Source: Nageia nagi
Lineage: Eukaryota; Pinophyta
Length of the DNA stretch: 64,000 nucleotides
Assembly: GCA_050084985.1 (NCBI GenBank)
Contig: JBITNC010000001.1
Span: 73,842,001 to 73,906,000 of the forward strand
Direction: 5' to 3'
In this document: positions 32,041-44,579 of the stretch, piece after piece
Layout: the number at the start of each line of letters is the position of its first letter
How positions within the stretch are numbered: the first letter of the stretch is position 1
Notes under the pieces: model-generated
Seen by the model: only the letters and a program-made list of their open reading frames with translations
Told to the model about the DNA's origin: nothing
Database searches by the model: none
Made by a program: the position numbers and the translations under genes

Positions 32041-34426
32041 AAACTTCCTTATGAGTAGGTAAATGTCATCATCTATGAAATAATAATCATCCTCCTGTGC
32101 TAAACTACAAGTAGTATGACTACTACCCTCACTTGGTAACTATACTATTTTTGACTGCTACCCTCATATCATACCCTATCGAGGATATGAGACACTAGCC
32201 TACCCATATCTATCGGTTAGGCTCACCATGGGGTCTAGCATCCTCGTGCCCATATCTTGGGGAGCCATAGGTATTGAAACAATACCCTCGAGTGGTTTGT
32301 AGAGTCTAATTGATTTTAAATAGAATTACAAAACACCAATGTTCTATCAATCCTAAAATAATTAATCCCAATTCAAATTAGTAAGGTTACCAATAACATA
32401 TGTAGGAAGATTTAATACCAATCTTGTTTAGAAAGTCACACAAGATATCTGGAAGTATTATCCCATATGCATGATACTACGTATTTAGTACTACTTTATA
32501 AAAGTTCTCATGCTAGTGTTTAGTAACGTGCCTTGAGATGATATTAAAGTCAACTACTTCTAAAAAGGAAGTGTGATGCAAAGGGGTCCTCACTCAAGGT
32601 ATATCCTTTTTGTTCATCATTTTACAAGGGAGGCTCAACTAACGAAAATTCCATATCATTTTCCTTCATCATTGAATCTATCCAAATTTCTCTTTTAAGT
32701 TGACTCTATTCCTTTAGGGTTTCTCTTTAATTCGAAGTTACTTCTAAATTTATTTATCCACCTTTATTGATTTGACATTACTCATAAATTCTATTATATA
32801 TAGGGTTTATTATCAAACCCATATGTCTCTTTAGGAATATTAGGGTTGCCTTACATTAGTTTTGATTTTTACTTACCTTGTTAATTGAGCTTCTGACTAT
32901 TTGTTCTTTATGTAAATGTATTAAGTTTCCTTCTAGGACTTTTATGTAAGACTCTAGAGTTAATGGTATCAATCCCTAAAATTTGATTTATCTTTAACCC
33001 ATACTTATATAATATCACTAAATAGTTACCTTGTATTAAGAATCCCTTTTCTCTTTATATAATATTTTCCAATCCTTATGCATAGAAAAAGAAATATGAT
33101 TAGAAGGTTAAGGATCATAATTTTCTTGCATTTTGATGTACTACCATTATGTAGGGGTACTAAAGTTTATCCATACAATAAGGGACTCCCCATATTATTA
33201 TTTGTATAAGAAGGTTGCATTAACAATATCCATGGTAATTTATTTTCTTTTATCATCCTATATTTATAATGTTCTTATATTACCTTTTTCTTTCATTTGA
33301 GAATATATTTCAAATGTCGATTATAGCATTTAAGATATTTCAAATAGGAATACATTAAAAAGTAGATTATACCACATATAACATTAATCGATTACTTTTA
33401 ATCAAACTTGTATTCCAAATAAATGTTACATAATGATACCAAGTATATTGAATTAGGGCAACACTTTTTATTTACAATAGGATTCCCTTACAAATTTAAA
33501 TAAGCAAATTCATGGAAGATATTTCAAAGCTTGCTCTAGAATTCTTCAATACATCTTCGTCCTCTTGGTGTAGAGTCTCTCATCCTTATCTTTCAAGCTT
33601 TTCCAAAGATCAAGGTGATTGGATCAAGTACTAGGAAAGGTGGCAAGTTTTGAAGATCAAGACAACCCTTTATGAATTCATGATGCAAATGATTTATGAC
33701 ATCTCATTCTTTTAAAATCATTCTATGGACGTCGGGAGATTTTAGGTCCATTCTAGGACTACCTCCCTTCCTTGGTCACATGGTAAAAAATTTAGCATCT
33801 AACCCTTACACATGTATCCTTCTCAAACTATTGTTATGACTCCCTCATACCATACATATTTCTCAATTGATTCATTATAATTTAACGATGCACTTTATCA
33901 CATAAATTTCACATACATCTTTACTATTTTACAAAAGGAAAGTAATTTAAACTTTATTATGTAACAAATATTGTAATATTTATTTACTACCTCTATTTAC
34001 TCCTATCAAATATATTAATATAATATATATATATATAATATATAAACCTTCTCCAACATAACATATCATCTAATTTAATTATTTCTAAAAAATTATTACT
34101 TCACATCAATCTCTTTAAAATCCTTTTCATTAAATGTGTGATTAATTCTAATGCTTTAAAAAGGACAATGGATCCGTACGATGGGTTTAACCAATACTAC
34201 CAAAGTTTTATGGCTAAAATGAAAGATAATATTTCTTTTGAATATATTCCTAGTCACGCATGTTGATGTCTCATGAGGACTCGAACTAGGATGCACACCA
34301 TGGAGGAGAGCCTCAGTGAACTATGAAGTGGTCATTAATGATTAGTTAGTCATTCTTTAATATGTAAAAGCCATCTACATACATTGATACAATTTAATAG
34401 ACTTAGATAAGACATTTGTTAAGGAT

Positions 34427-35070
34427 TTGGTGGCCTATTTACCTAAAAATCTAGCCACATGCATAGATTTAGAAGTGCACAATGGTCATGGATTCATTGA
34501 TACAAGGGACTATGCAATACATAATACTCTTAATGTGATGAGGCAAGACTCCTCTCTTGACTTAGCATTATCAATAAAATATCATCTAAAAGCTTTTTCC
34601 ATTCCTATTACCTCTAAATTGCATCATTTAGAATTGAATGAAATGTAATGGAAAGTCTTGGGATAGGCACTTAAATGAGGTAAAAAGGTTTTTTGTACAC
34701 AAGGGCATCATAAAGGAGCATAGGATGGAGAGTGGACCATAGATAAGGGAAGAGAAAATAAAATGTGGGTGTGCCCATTCCTAGGTGGAAGGAGTGGAAA
34801 CAAGACTCATAATGGTTTGCTATGCTATCATATAGAGTTCTTATCAAATGAATTATTCTTGTGCCATACTATTGACACTATCTATTGAGATCTAGGTTGG
34901 AAGAAGTATTTCATGGGAGCTTAAAATAGGATACTCTTAGAACTATTTCACATCATCATTCCATGGTAGCATATACATAGGGGAGTGGAGTCAAAAGAGC
35001 CTACAAGGGAGGCAAAACTTAGAGTTGAGATTTGGGTCTTCATGGACTCCCATGACCCAGTAGTTGATTA
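34427..35070 (+). pseudogene. Antisense reading frame in the LTR, unit 1 (broken)
   Basis: A plus-strand, protein-like stretch opposite to the element's genes. It opens at 34,427 with VAYLPKNLATCIDLEVHNGH and continues, with stops and a shift, into the equivalent of the 108-residue frame at 50,559-50,885 (GGRSGNKTHNGL, HTIDTIY, WKKYFMGA, KLRVEIWVFMDS). I recognise no family. Some plant Ty3 elements (Grande, for example) carry antisense frames near the 3' LTR, which is the nearest parallel. It could also be a piece of a captured host gene. Confidence 0.35.
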
Positions 35071-35512
35071 GTCTTTTCAATCAAATATGTAATATAAATA
35101 TTTTACATATATAATTTGTACTTGAACTTCCCATCAGCATATTTAAAATAATAAACTACTCTCCTTTCTTAAAAAAAATGGTATCAAGCCATCACATGTC
35201 AAATAATATAAATAACATGTCCTTACAATAAAAGAAAGATTAATATCATCAATTAAAATTTTGTAAACCTTTATTAAACATTCCTTTCCTTTTAACATGT
35301 TAAATAATACCAAGAAAATTCATAACTTAACTTACCATTTTAACTTTAGTATGTAAAATGCAATGGAATGCACCTGGGCTTGAGTGAAAGGGGCTTGTTT
35401 CTCCATGGGACTCCAGGTCAAGTTGAGAAGAAAGGAAAATAATGAGATATGAGATAATAGTAGTGATAGTAGTAGTTTATTTTTTCTAAGGTTCCACCCC
35501 TTTATTTATAAC

Positions 35513-35520
35513 CAAGAAGG
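35513..35520 (-). promoter_or_regulatory. Candidate LTR TATA box, unit 1
   Basis: The minus strand reads TATAAATA about 775 bases inside the LTR start. In unit 2 the same place reads CTACAAATAA (about 51,290-51,300), a lost box. If real, U3 is about 0.8 kb and R plus U5 nearly 4 kb. Confidence 0.4.
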
Positions 35521-36293
35521 CTCAAATATTTCCAAATAAATGTCTACTTATCCCCTTCAATTATTTTTAGGGGAAGATGTCAGTATTTTATTTTTTGTGA
35601 CATAAAATATTTTGGATTCTTTTATATTAGCTTACAAATTGAGGGCAATTATTTTCTACACCTAATACAAAGAAACAAGGTAGGTGTAGCTCATATCTCA
35701 ATTATTTTCACAACTTACCAAAATACCCTTGTAACATTTGCAAAGTGATAATAGTCCTTTTTAAATATCACTTTTAAATTTCACCTTATTTAGCTAAAAA
35801 CTTTAAGTAAAAATTAAAATTCAAAATAATAGGATATTCATTGCCTTTTTTGAAATAAATTTTGAAAATGCTTTTTAACACTCATTTTACCTATGATGAT
35901 CCCTTCTTCCTATATGTTAAAGTCATCAGTATACACACACATCCACATGTTCATTATCAATATCAATAATCATGTTTAATAGTTATGTCATGCATCTAAA
36001 TAATCTATGTTCATTAGGGTTTATCAACAAACCAATGCTAATCATTTCCTGAATCTTACCCTTCTATTCCCATCTCCAACTCACCATTGGTACCTTGAAT
36101 CTTTATCCGTACTTTCAATATCAAGTCAACTTGTAGCACGTGCCAAAAAGAATCTTGAAGCCAACATCAAACCACATAAATTAAACATATATCTATTCAA
36201 AATTAGCCATCACATAAAATATTTTAAACTTAATCTCATTATAATACTTGATAGTAATTGAGTCTTAACAGTGCAATTAGGTGGTTTGTTACA

Positions 36294-36310
36294 TACTACT
36301 CCCCTTAAAA
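36294..36310 (-). promoter_or_regulatory. Gypsy polypurine tract, unit 1
   Basis: The minus strand reads TTTTTAAGGGGAGTAGTA directly before TGTAACAAACC. The same arrangement is in unit 2 at 52,066-52,083. Confidence 0.75.
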
Positions 36311-36427
36311 AGAACACAATCCCCTATGTTCTTAAATAAAATCACAATACAATCATAAAATTTTGAAACTATTTCACACAATCTTTAAAAAAATAATAAA
36401 ATTATCTTCTCATGGTGGATTCATCTC

Positions 36428-37414
36428 CTAAGTGGAATATGATTTAGAATACTTATCCCATTGCACTAGACATTCATTACTCTTCCAATTTCTTAGATTC
36501 CTAGTTCTAAAAGCTAGAATCCTAGTAGGGAGAACTTCAACAACATGAGGGGTTGACATCTTCAAATTAGACAAATCTAACACATGAGAGGAATCAACAA
36601 CATACTTTCTCAATAGAGAAACATGAAAGACATCATGCATTTTTGATAAACTTGGAGGCAAAGCAAATTTGTAGGCAAATGGACTCTTCCTTTTGACTAT
36701 CTCAAAAGGAACAACAATTCAAGGATCTAATTTGGTAGACTTTATGCCACTTTTAATGGGTCAAACTTGTAAAAATACATTTTCACCCACAACAAATTCT
36801 TAAGTAGTTCTCTTGAGATCAAAATAACTCTTTTATTTATCGATAGCTTCCTTCAACTTTTGTTAAATGGAATTCAGTTATTCTTTCATTTTCTTTAACA
36901 TCTTAGGTTGGATCATCACTCAATCCTCTCTATTGTCCCAAGATAAAGGACTCTTGCATTTCCTTCCATAGAGAGCCTCAAAGAGAGCCATTCTCAAAGA
37001 TGAATTATATCCATTATTATAAGAAAATTCAACTAAGTAGAGATAATCCTCCCATTTAGTCTTTTTCTCTATGCAATACTTTCTAATCATGTACTTAAGG
37101 ATTCTAGTCACTCATTTAATATTCCCATCTATCTCAGGGTGATATTATAAACTCATATTAAATTTCATTCCCAATGCCTTATGTAATGATTTCCAAAAGA
37201 TGAAGGTGAACTTAGATTCTCTATCTGAGATGATCACCTCAAGAAATCCATGCAATTTGAAGATTTCATGGGCAAATATATTTGCTACTATAAGGGCATT
37301 GTTAGTGGTGTTACCAAATATAAAATATGCTACCTTGGTAAATCTATCAACCACTACCATAATTGATTCATGATGGAACCTAATTTTTAGAAAATCCATA
37401 ATAAAATCCATCAA
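36428..37414 (-). pseudogene. Gypsy integrase with chromodomain-like C terminus, unit 1
   Basis: 37,145-37,414 has MDFIMDFLKIRF, VVVDRFTKVAYF, ANIFAHEIFKLHG and ISDRESKFTFIFWKSLHK, the integrase catalytic core with its first two acidic positions (D in VVDR, D in SDR). 36,920-37,111 has WEDYLYLVEFSYNNGYNSS and FEALYGRKCKSPLSW. 36,428-36,661 has MHDVFHVSLLRKYVVDSSHV and ILAFRTRNLRNWKSNECLVQ-type residues leading into a chromodomain-like end. Stops lie between these blocks, so no integrase is made. Chromodomains steer insertion into marked chromatin. Confidence 0.82.
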
Positions 37415-37546
37415 AATTAATTGCCATTTCTACATAGGGACATTATGTGGATACAAATATCCACCTAGATGTTGATGTTTTACCTTTAATTTTTAACATT
37501 CAAGGCATCTTATCACAAATTATGCTATATCCTTTTTCATTCCATC

Positions 37547-38480
37547 CTAATTAAATCTTTGTTTTAGGTCTTTTCTCATATTTGTACCTCTTGTATGTGT
37601 TGAATATGGGGGACAATGAGCTTCTTGCATGATAAAACTTCTTAAATTTTCCTTCTTTGGGATGACTAATCTATTCTTAAAATAAATAATTTTATATTTT
37701 ATAGTAAAATCTTGGGATGATGGGGTACCTTTCCCTATCATTTCCTAGATGGATTTGCAATATAGATCTTCTTATTGCAAAACTTTTACTTGGTAAAACA
37801 AGTTAAATTGACTTCTTCTCATGGCATTAGCATGTCACCTACAACTCAAAGCATATACCACTTTATTTTCCTTTCCTTTGATGTACTTAATGCCAAAATC
37901 ATATTCAGCTAGAATTCCATCCATCCCCTTTACCTAGCATTTAGATTCGACTGAGTGAAAAGATACTTCAAACTTTGGTGATCTATTTCAAGTTTGAAAG
38001 GATTTTCTAAAAGGTAGTGTCTCCACATTTTGACTGCATGGACTACAACCTCTTTTCAAGATCATGAGTTGCATATTTCATCTCATGCATTTTTCAAATT
38101 TCTTGATTCAAATGCTACTGGATTTCCATTTTGTGATAACACACCACCTAAATCTTCTCATGAAGCATTTTGTGCATACAACAAAATCACCATATGGGTT
38201 AGGGATAGTGAGAAATGATTCTATGGTAAGTTTTTATTTTAAGTTTTTAAAAGCTTTTTCACACTTTATGATCAATTTGGACACCTTATTCTTCTTCTAA
38301 AGATTAGTGATGGGATTAACTATTTTTAAAAAATATTTGACAAATCTTTGATAGTACCCAGTTAATGCCATAAAACTACTTACCTCAATCACATTTGTTG
38401 GCATAGGCCAACTCATTATTGCTTCCACTTTCTTGGGATCCATTGAAATTCCTTCTATAGAGATGATGTCACCTAGATAC
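37547..38480 (-). pseudogene. Gypsy RNase H and integrase zinc-finger region, unit 1
   Basis: Near 37,850-37,900 the minus strand reads DFGIKYIKGKENKVVYAL, the standard close of gypsy RNase H (IxYxxGKENxVADALSR). 37,547-37,741 follows, with VIPKKENLRSFIMQEAHCPP, standing at the H2C2 zinc finger of integrase. The start of RNase H, clearer in unit 2, is at about 38,300-38,450 here. Broken by stops. Confidence 0.75.
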
Positions 38481-38644
38481 TAAATTTGGGAAACATAGAA
38501 GTCACACTCTAAAATTTTTCCATATATTTTGTTTCTTCTCAACACCTTTAGAGCTAACCTTAGTTGATGATTATGTTCCCCCTTATTCTTTGAGTATATG
38601 AGGATATCATCCATAAATATTAACACAAACTTGTCTAGGTATTC

Positions 38645-39095
38645 TTAGTAGACACTATTCATCATGTTCATGAATGTTGGAGGGGCATTCGTTAACCCAA
38701 AAGGTAATACAACAAACTCATAGTGACCATATCTAATTTTAAAAGCTATCTTATGGGTGTTTGATCCCTTAATTCTCAATTGATGGTAGGATGATATCAA
38801 ATATATCTTGGAGAAAATAGTAACATCCTTGAGTTGGTCAAACAAATCATTAATATTAGGTAGAAGATACCTATTCTTGATGGTGACCTTATTTAACATT
38901 CTATAATGGATACCCAATGTTAAAGTTCTTATTTGTTTTTCACAAATAACATAGGAGTGCCCCATGGTGACACACTAGGTTTTATCAACCATTTTTCTAA
39001 TAAATCATGTAATTTTACTTTCAACTCCTACATCTCAATGGTATTAATTCTATATGGGGTTCTAGAAATAGGTTCAGCTCCTAGCACTAAATCTA
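38645..39095 (-). pseudogene. Gypsy reverse transcriptase, unit 1
   Basis: Minus-strand blocks: YRMLNKVTIKNRYLLPNIND, LFDQLKDVTIFSKIYL, SSYHQLRIK and VVLPFGLTNAPPTFMNMMN. The entry (SPWGTPM-like) is just upstream. The catalytic box lies past a stop at about 38,647 and reads IFMDDILIYS at about 38,590-38,620. Unit 2 has the same domain unbroken. The domain's upstream edge is the LINE insertion point at 39,096. Confidence 0.85.
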
Positions 39096-39108
39096 TTTTT
39101 TTTTTTTT

Positions 39109-40360
39109 ACTAAAGGGGTAAATTGTGTATTAATAAAAAAAATTGGATTTTTGAGAAGTCCTTCAAAACTTCTTACAATAAGCTTGAGCAATTAAAGTGC
39201 TTAACAACTTCACAAAATAGAACACAAAAGCTATAAGGAAAGCTTCAAAATGATCACATTGATTTGAGATACTAGGGGACTAAACTATAGCAACAAAATA
39301 GGACACAACATACATTGAAGCATTACTTTACAAAAGTATGAAAGCTATAATGATGTTTGTAATAATGAACATATTATGCTTGTAGGATGCACTATATAAA
39401 GGGTGGATTTCCCCTAAAACTCCATACAATAGACTAGGGTCACCCACATATATCATTGCTTCTACTAGCATTCTAGCTTCAGCAACTATTTTTAAGAAGA
39501 TCTTGAATTTTATATTATTGTAAGAATAATTACCTTCCTCCCAAGAGTTTGCGATAGCTTTGGATAGAGTTCATTCATATCCATTGCATGCCATTACAAA
39601 ATGATCCAACTCTTCTTCTTGAAACAACTTCCACATAGCATGGTTGTTCAATATCTTCTCATGTTTCCTTGGTTCAATCCTAATGGGATCACCTCCCATT
39701 CTAACTTATCTAAGAACCTTCAACTTCTACAAAACCCACTTCTATTACCCTTCACTCTTAACCAAAAGGAAAAATGTGTAAGAACCTCCATCATGATCCG
39801 AAGAAACCTTGGAAATGATGAAATTTCATGAGGTATAAAAAACCCCATGTCAGTGTACAAAACATAATGATGACCTTTCCAAGTAATACTATGTCATGTG
39901 CTCTAAAGTCTTGCATTGAACATAGGTGATGTTACCTTTCTTATCAATCCTACATTGGTCAATATTCATCTTGAATTTAATTCCATGTGTTATACTTACT
40001 ATCCATCATATTAAAAAATACATATTATTTATTTTGACAACATGTTTTAATGTTTTCTCCTTCCCTTAATATGATTAGTTTAACAACTCTACTTGCTACA
40101 TTTTGCTTGCCTTTAAAAACTCAAGTTACACTCCTTCCATATTTGCTACATACCATGAGCAATAAAAAACTACCACACAAGTCATTTCTTACTATTCTAA
40201 TAGTTCAAAATTCCTTGCTTCAATAAGTCTAAGATAGAGCTAGGCAAAGAAATAATGACTATCATCCATCACTATAATCTTTGCCAAATTTCTTTTGCAT
40301 AAACACACTCTATGAAGATATAATTAGTGGATTCCTCCTCTCTACAACATATTGACTATC
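39109..40360 (-). pseudogene. LINE 3' region, unit 1
   Basis: This is the C-terminal and 3' part of ORF2 plus UTR, heavily broken. The zf-RVT-type stretch seen in unit 2 is absent because of the deletion at about 40,351-40,362. An 85-base piece at about 39,385-39,470 is absent from unit 2. No further domain was recognised. Confidence 0.6.
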
Positions 40361-40361
40361 A

Positions 40362-41600
40362 TAAGACTTCAAAACTTTCTTCAAAGATTTTGGTTCCTTC
40401 TCCTACGCTTGCCCCACTAGAATTGTATCATCAACAAATTGATGATGAGTTATTACACTTCCCTCTCTAGCTAGTTTGAACCCTTTAGAATGCCAACTTA
40501 ATGAGCTTGCTTTAATGTCCTCCCCAAAACCTCATACATCAAGATGAAAAGACAAGGTGAAATTGGATCTCCTTGGAAAAGACCCCTTTTTAAGCTAAAA
40601 TAACCTACTGGTTATCCATTCACCAAGATAGAAACTTTTGGAGTTGAGATGCATGTCCTTATCCAATCCCTCTATATTTTCCCAATTCCATACTTCTCTA
40701 GTACCTTATCCAAGAAATTACAATTAACTCTATCATAGGACCTTTCCATGTCTAATTTTAGGATGAAAACTTTTTCCTTCTTAACTTTGATAGAGTGTAA
40801 CATCTCATGCATTAGGATTATACCATATGTGATATAACACCCTTTAACAAATCCATCTTGTTGCTTGGCTATTATTTGGGTAAGTAAATCCTTCATTCTT
40901 TTAGCTATTATTTTTGTGATAATCTTATACAAGACATTGCATAAGCTAATAGGTTTGTAATGTTTTAGTTTTTTTGTAGTTAAAGTATTTGTAATCAAAG
41001 AAATGAAGGTGGAGTTCTAGGTCTTGAGAAGTTTACCTTTCTTAAAGAACTCTACCATAACTTCCACTACATCATTTCCTAGAACATGCCAATTATCCTA
41101 AAAGAACCCTACCAAGAAGCCATTCAGGCTAGGAGATTTATCCCTCTACATTATAAAGAGGGCCTTTTTAACTTCTTCCTTCATAGTTCTAGTCACCAGA
41201 TTATCATTCATTTCTTTACTTATCACGTGTGGAATGGCTTTCAGCATTTTGTCCATTATTGATTTATTTTGATTTCGATCATTAGATAATAGTGATTGGT
41301 AAAATGAAATAGTCTCTTTCTTAATTTCCTCTTCATATGTGATAATGCAACCATTTTGCCCCTTTAGTTTAGTTATTTTATTATGACTTCTTCTTTGGAA
41401 GGTTAGTGATTTGAAAAAAGCTATATTACAGTCTCCTTTTAGCCATAAGATCTTGGATTTCTATCTCCAATGCATCTCCTCTTGTGTAATGATATTATAA
41501 TAATTTGCCATTACCTCCCTTGCTTTCCTATCAAGTTCATAAGTGTGGCCATTTTTGAGGATATCATGTTCAATTTGGTACATTTTATTTTCATCCAATT
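40362..41600 (-). pseudogene. LINE ORF2 reverse transcriptase, unit 1
   Basis: 40,672-40,998 has LKHYKPISLCNVLYKIITKI, then AKRMKDLL, QQDGFVKGCYI and FILKLDMERSYDRVN, the L1-type RT fingers and palm with the first catalytic aspartate. About 40,425-40,445 reads QFVDDTILVGQA, the FxDD box. SDPISPCLFIL-like residues lie between. Stops and one shift separate the blocks. Upstream to 41,600 is the endonuclease-RT linker, worn. Confidence 0.8.
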
Positions 41601-41699
41601 TGCCAAATTCCTCTCTATTTTATTTCTTTAATTGTATTTTCATTTTTTTTTTAATTTTTACTACACTCTAAACATGGCTATTCATTATACTTGTTTAGT

Positions 41700-42460
41700 T
41701 CACCACTTCTTCAAATTCTCTTTAAAGTTTGGATGAGTCATCCACATAAACTTGAATCTATAAGGTGCCTTTTTTTCCTTTTTGGTTCCATATTTAGTTT
41801 CAAGAGAAAATGGTCTAAAGTGAGTCTTGGAAGAGAAACTAGATCCAATATATTCATCTAGCCAATATGTAGAGCATATCATGTGGTCTAATCTTTTTTG
41901 ATAAAATCTTTATTTATTCTTCTATTTGATCGAGTGAACTAATGACCTTTCAATGGTAAATCAATCATCCTTTCTTGATTTATTATGTCTCTTTACTTAG
42001 TCATTCCCCTTGTTAGATTTAATCTACCTTGAAATTTGTCTTCTAGATTTAATGGAGTATTAAAGTCTCCTTTGATAATCCATATCTCATTACTAAAGCA
42101 AGTTCTATGGCTCCTTAGAAAATCCCACAAATATTTCCTTTCCTTAAGAACATTTAGAGCATAGATATTAGAGAGAATGAAGGTAAACTTACTCTTAATA
42201 CATTCAATCCTAATCATTATACATCTTCTTGAATTGCATTCAATTCTTTGAACATTCATTGACTTTGGGTTGTAGAGAATATCAAGGCTTCCTTTTTCCA
42301 ATAGCATTAATGGTTTCAAAACTAGAGTTCTTCCATCTCTTAAGCTTGAAGTTGCATTGTTGGGATTATTTAATATTTATTTCTTATAGAATTAAAATAT
42401 CTAGTTTATGTGACTTACACAGGCTCCTCAAAGCTTTTTGTTTGTTGGGTAAGTTGCAAC
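41700..42460 (-). pseudogene. LINE ORF2 endonuclease (APE type), unit 1
   Basis: 41,993-42,319 has IECIKSKFTFILSNIYALNV, LWDFLRSH and WIIKGDFNTPLNLEDK, matching the NIYxP and GDFN blocks of the exonuclease-endonuclease-phosphatase fold. 41,700-41,882 follows with SRFLLSxxW-like residues (MICSTYWLDEYIGSSFSSKT). It would nick target DNA for target-primed reverse transcription. Broken by stops. Confidence 0.75.
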
Positions 42461-42855
42461 CCTAGATATTCCACAATATGAAGATCATTTGGTTATCCTA
42501 CTGATGGTCATACAACCTATACTTTGCTCTAGAGTACTAACATCCTAATTCCTTGTATTTCCTTCTCCCCTTAATGGTTTTCCACATTCTAATATTTTTT
42601 GAGTATTACCCTATGGCTTGAGGTTAGGGATGTCATTTTCTTATCTCCTTCTTTCAAAGATTATTTTCCTCTTCTTCCTTTATTTTACTTAGAGTCCCTT
42701 ATTAGTTCAAGGACTACCTCATTGAAATATTTTTCTAAGAGAATTTATTCATATTATTTATTTTCATACTCTTGCTCTTCTTCTATTTCATTTTCCTCCA
42801 TAAATACTATTACTGGATGAGTTTCATAAATTTGAGAGGGAATTTCTTTCTCAAA

Positions 42856-43620
42856 CTATTTTATTCCCCTTTTTTCCATGGTGGCATAAGATGCACTCTT
42901 CATGGGGCTTTTAAAATTTAGGGTAAATCTTGAGGCTCCACCCTCCTTAATATTTCTAATAGGCCTCCAAAATTTCTTAATCTCCATAGCCTTCTTGCCT
43001 TTTTCTTTGCATTCCTTTTCCAAATGGCCTAGATTCTTGCATACACCAAAAACTCTTGCTCTATTCTTTGACATGGGCATTGGGATGCTAAATGTCTATT
43101 TCCTTAACACCACCTACAATAAAAGGGAATACTTTCATAATATAGCTCTTATTTCCATTCCCATAGTTTGGTCATTATTTTGATCTCTATAGATAAGGGT
43201 TCTTGGATGTTCATATTAACATAAACCCTGGCTGTGAGAGCATTTTCTTTGGCTTCAAAGGACTCATACACTTTGATAAACTCCACAATGAATTTTCCTA
43301 TCAATTTTACAATATTTAAGCTCCATTAATGCTAAGGAAGGCCAAATAATTAGATCCACATAAGAACATTTGCTACATTCTTTGTGACTAGATTAAAATC
43401 TTTATACCATTTTATGAGAAAAAGCCTAGAGTTACCAATGAACCAAGGTCCCTTATCAAGCACATGAGTCATGTCATTTTCTAGATTGAAATAAATAATA
43501 AAAAAAACATTTTGTAAGAATGGAGAATCTTACCTCCCCTTCCAACTACCATCACTCTGCTACCCAATCCTTTGATACTGATAAACCTAGCCATTGACTC
43601 ATGAACTTACCTATAAAACA
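42856..43620 (-). pseudogene. LINE ORF1 (DUF4283-like plus zinc knuckle), unit 1
   Basis: The 43,200-43,600 region matches, with stops, the DUF4283-like frame seen whole at 60,134-60,379. 42,856-43,080 has RARVFGVCKNLGHLEKECKE, a CCHC knuckle with its first cysteine lost. This pair of domains is the usual ORF1 of plant L1 elements and binds RNA. Confidence 0.72.
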
Positions 43621-44209
43621 TCATTGAAGTTTATGTAGATTCTTATCCACTAAATTGTCCTCAATAACCAAGACTAGGTTCACCTTTACTTTTTTAAAAG
43701 GTGGTTCCCTCTTATCAAATTCAAGCTCCCTCCTCCATGGTGCTATCTCCCTTTCCCACCATTATTAGCTTATCTTCTATCCCTTGCAGCATCTCTTGAT
43801 CTTGCAACTAAACCTACTCCTACACCTACACCATTGATTGCCTTCCCTCTCCCTTTCCTACTCACTTCCTTTGGTGAGCCTCTTTATGAATATATGCACT
43901 CTTTTTAACCAAATGGTACTCCCTTGGTACTAAATCTATTGAGAAGTCAAATTCTCATTTTGGGGGTAAACTAGGAAGATCTTCAAGTAATATATCTTTG
44001 TACTTTTTAAATACAAGGTACTTATTTAACAATTATAGTTGCTTATCCTCTTGCTGCACTTCCTTAATTTTAAGAACATAAATCATCTCACTTTTCCTTA
44101 TGCTTATTTTAACTTGCATGGCCATGATCAAGTAGGGTTTAAAATATCCTTGATCATTATACACCATGTATCAATTTTGAGATATATCTATGTATTCTAC
44201 TCATCTTTC

Positions 44210-44490
44210 TTGGAATTCAATTAGAGCTTTTTGGGCCATCAACCAATCCATACCTAATATGACATTGTAAGAGGTTAGGGTAACCACATACAAATCCTAA
44301 ACAACATACCCCGTAGGTAATTCTATTTCAACATCCCTAGAGCACTATCTAATAGGGTATTTTTGACCTAATCTAAACTCCACTTACCACTCATTTGCTA
44401 AAACTTTTGGTGTTTTTAACATGTCCTTAACTAAGGAATTTGAAATAAAATTATCTATAGCACCATATTCTATCAAAACCTTAAAAATTT
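44210..44490 (-). pseudogene. Gypsy protease, unit 1
   Basis: The minus strand reads EYGAIDNFISNSLVK where the aspartic protease motif DxGAxxxFI is expected, the catalytic D now lost, then DLYVVTLTSYNVILGMDWL (about 44,240-44,300), the close of the domain. One stop interrupts it. Confidence 0.75.
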
Positions 44491-44579
44491 TTGTCATAAG
44501 TTTTACCAGGGATTTGAAGAGGTTTGGCCTATCCTTTGGTCTATCTTGATTTAATATCTAGAAAGATTTGATACTCTTT

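Larger units (their letters stand above)
31522..36293 (-). repeat. Gypsy 3' LTR, unit 1 (about 4.8 kb)
   Basis: The right end is fixed by a purine tract and TGTAACAAACC start on the minus strand at 36,293. The left end is fixed by matching the LTR edge next to the primer site at 45,989 (tagtgcatccac against tagtgcaatgcatccac). The length is unusually great for a plant Ty3 element. It holds a doubled 105-base segment (31,831-31,935 and 31,936-32,040), the TATA candidate at 35,513-35,520, and a plus-strand frame at 34,427-34,648 described separately. Confidence 0.7.
39086..43940 (-). mobile_element. LINE (L1-type) inserted in the gypsy protease-RT linker, unit 1
   Basis: The left end is a 13-base T run (39,096-39,108), which is the poly(A) tail read on the minus strand. 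The word actaaatctat stands at 39,086-39,096 and again at 43,929-43,939, a target-site duplication of at least 11 bases. The gypsy frame reads IDLVP on the right side and DLVLGAEPIS on the left, so the cut lies in one conserved linker word. Minus-strand order: ORF1 (DUF4283-like and zinc knuckle), endonuclease, RT, 3' region. About 1.1 kb after the RT is missing here compared with unit 2. Confidence 0.85.
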
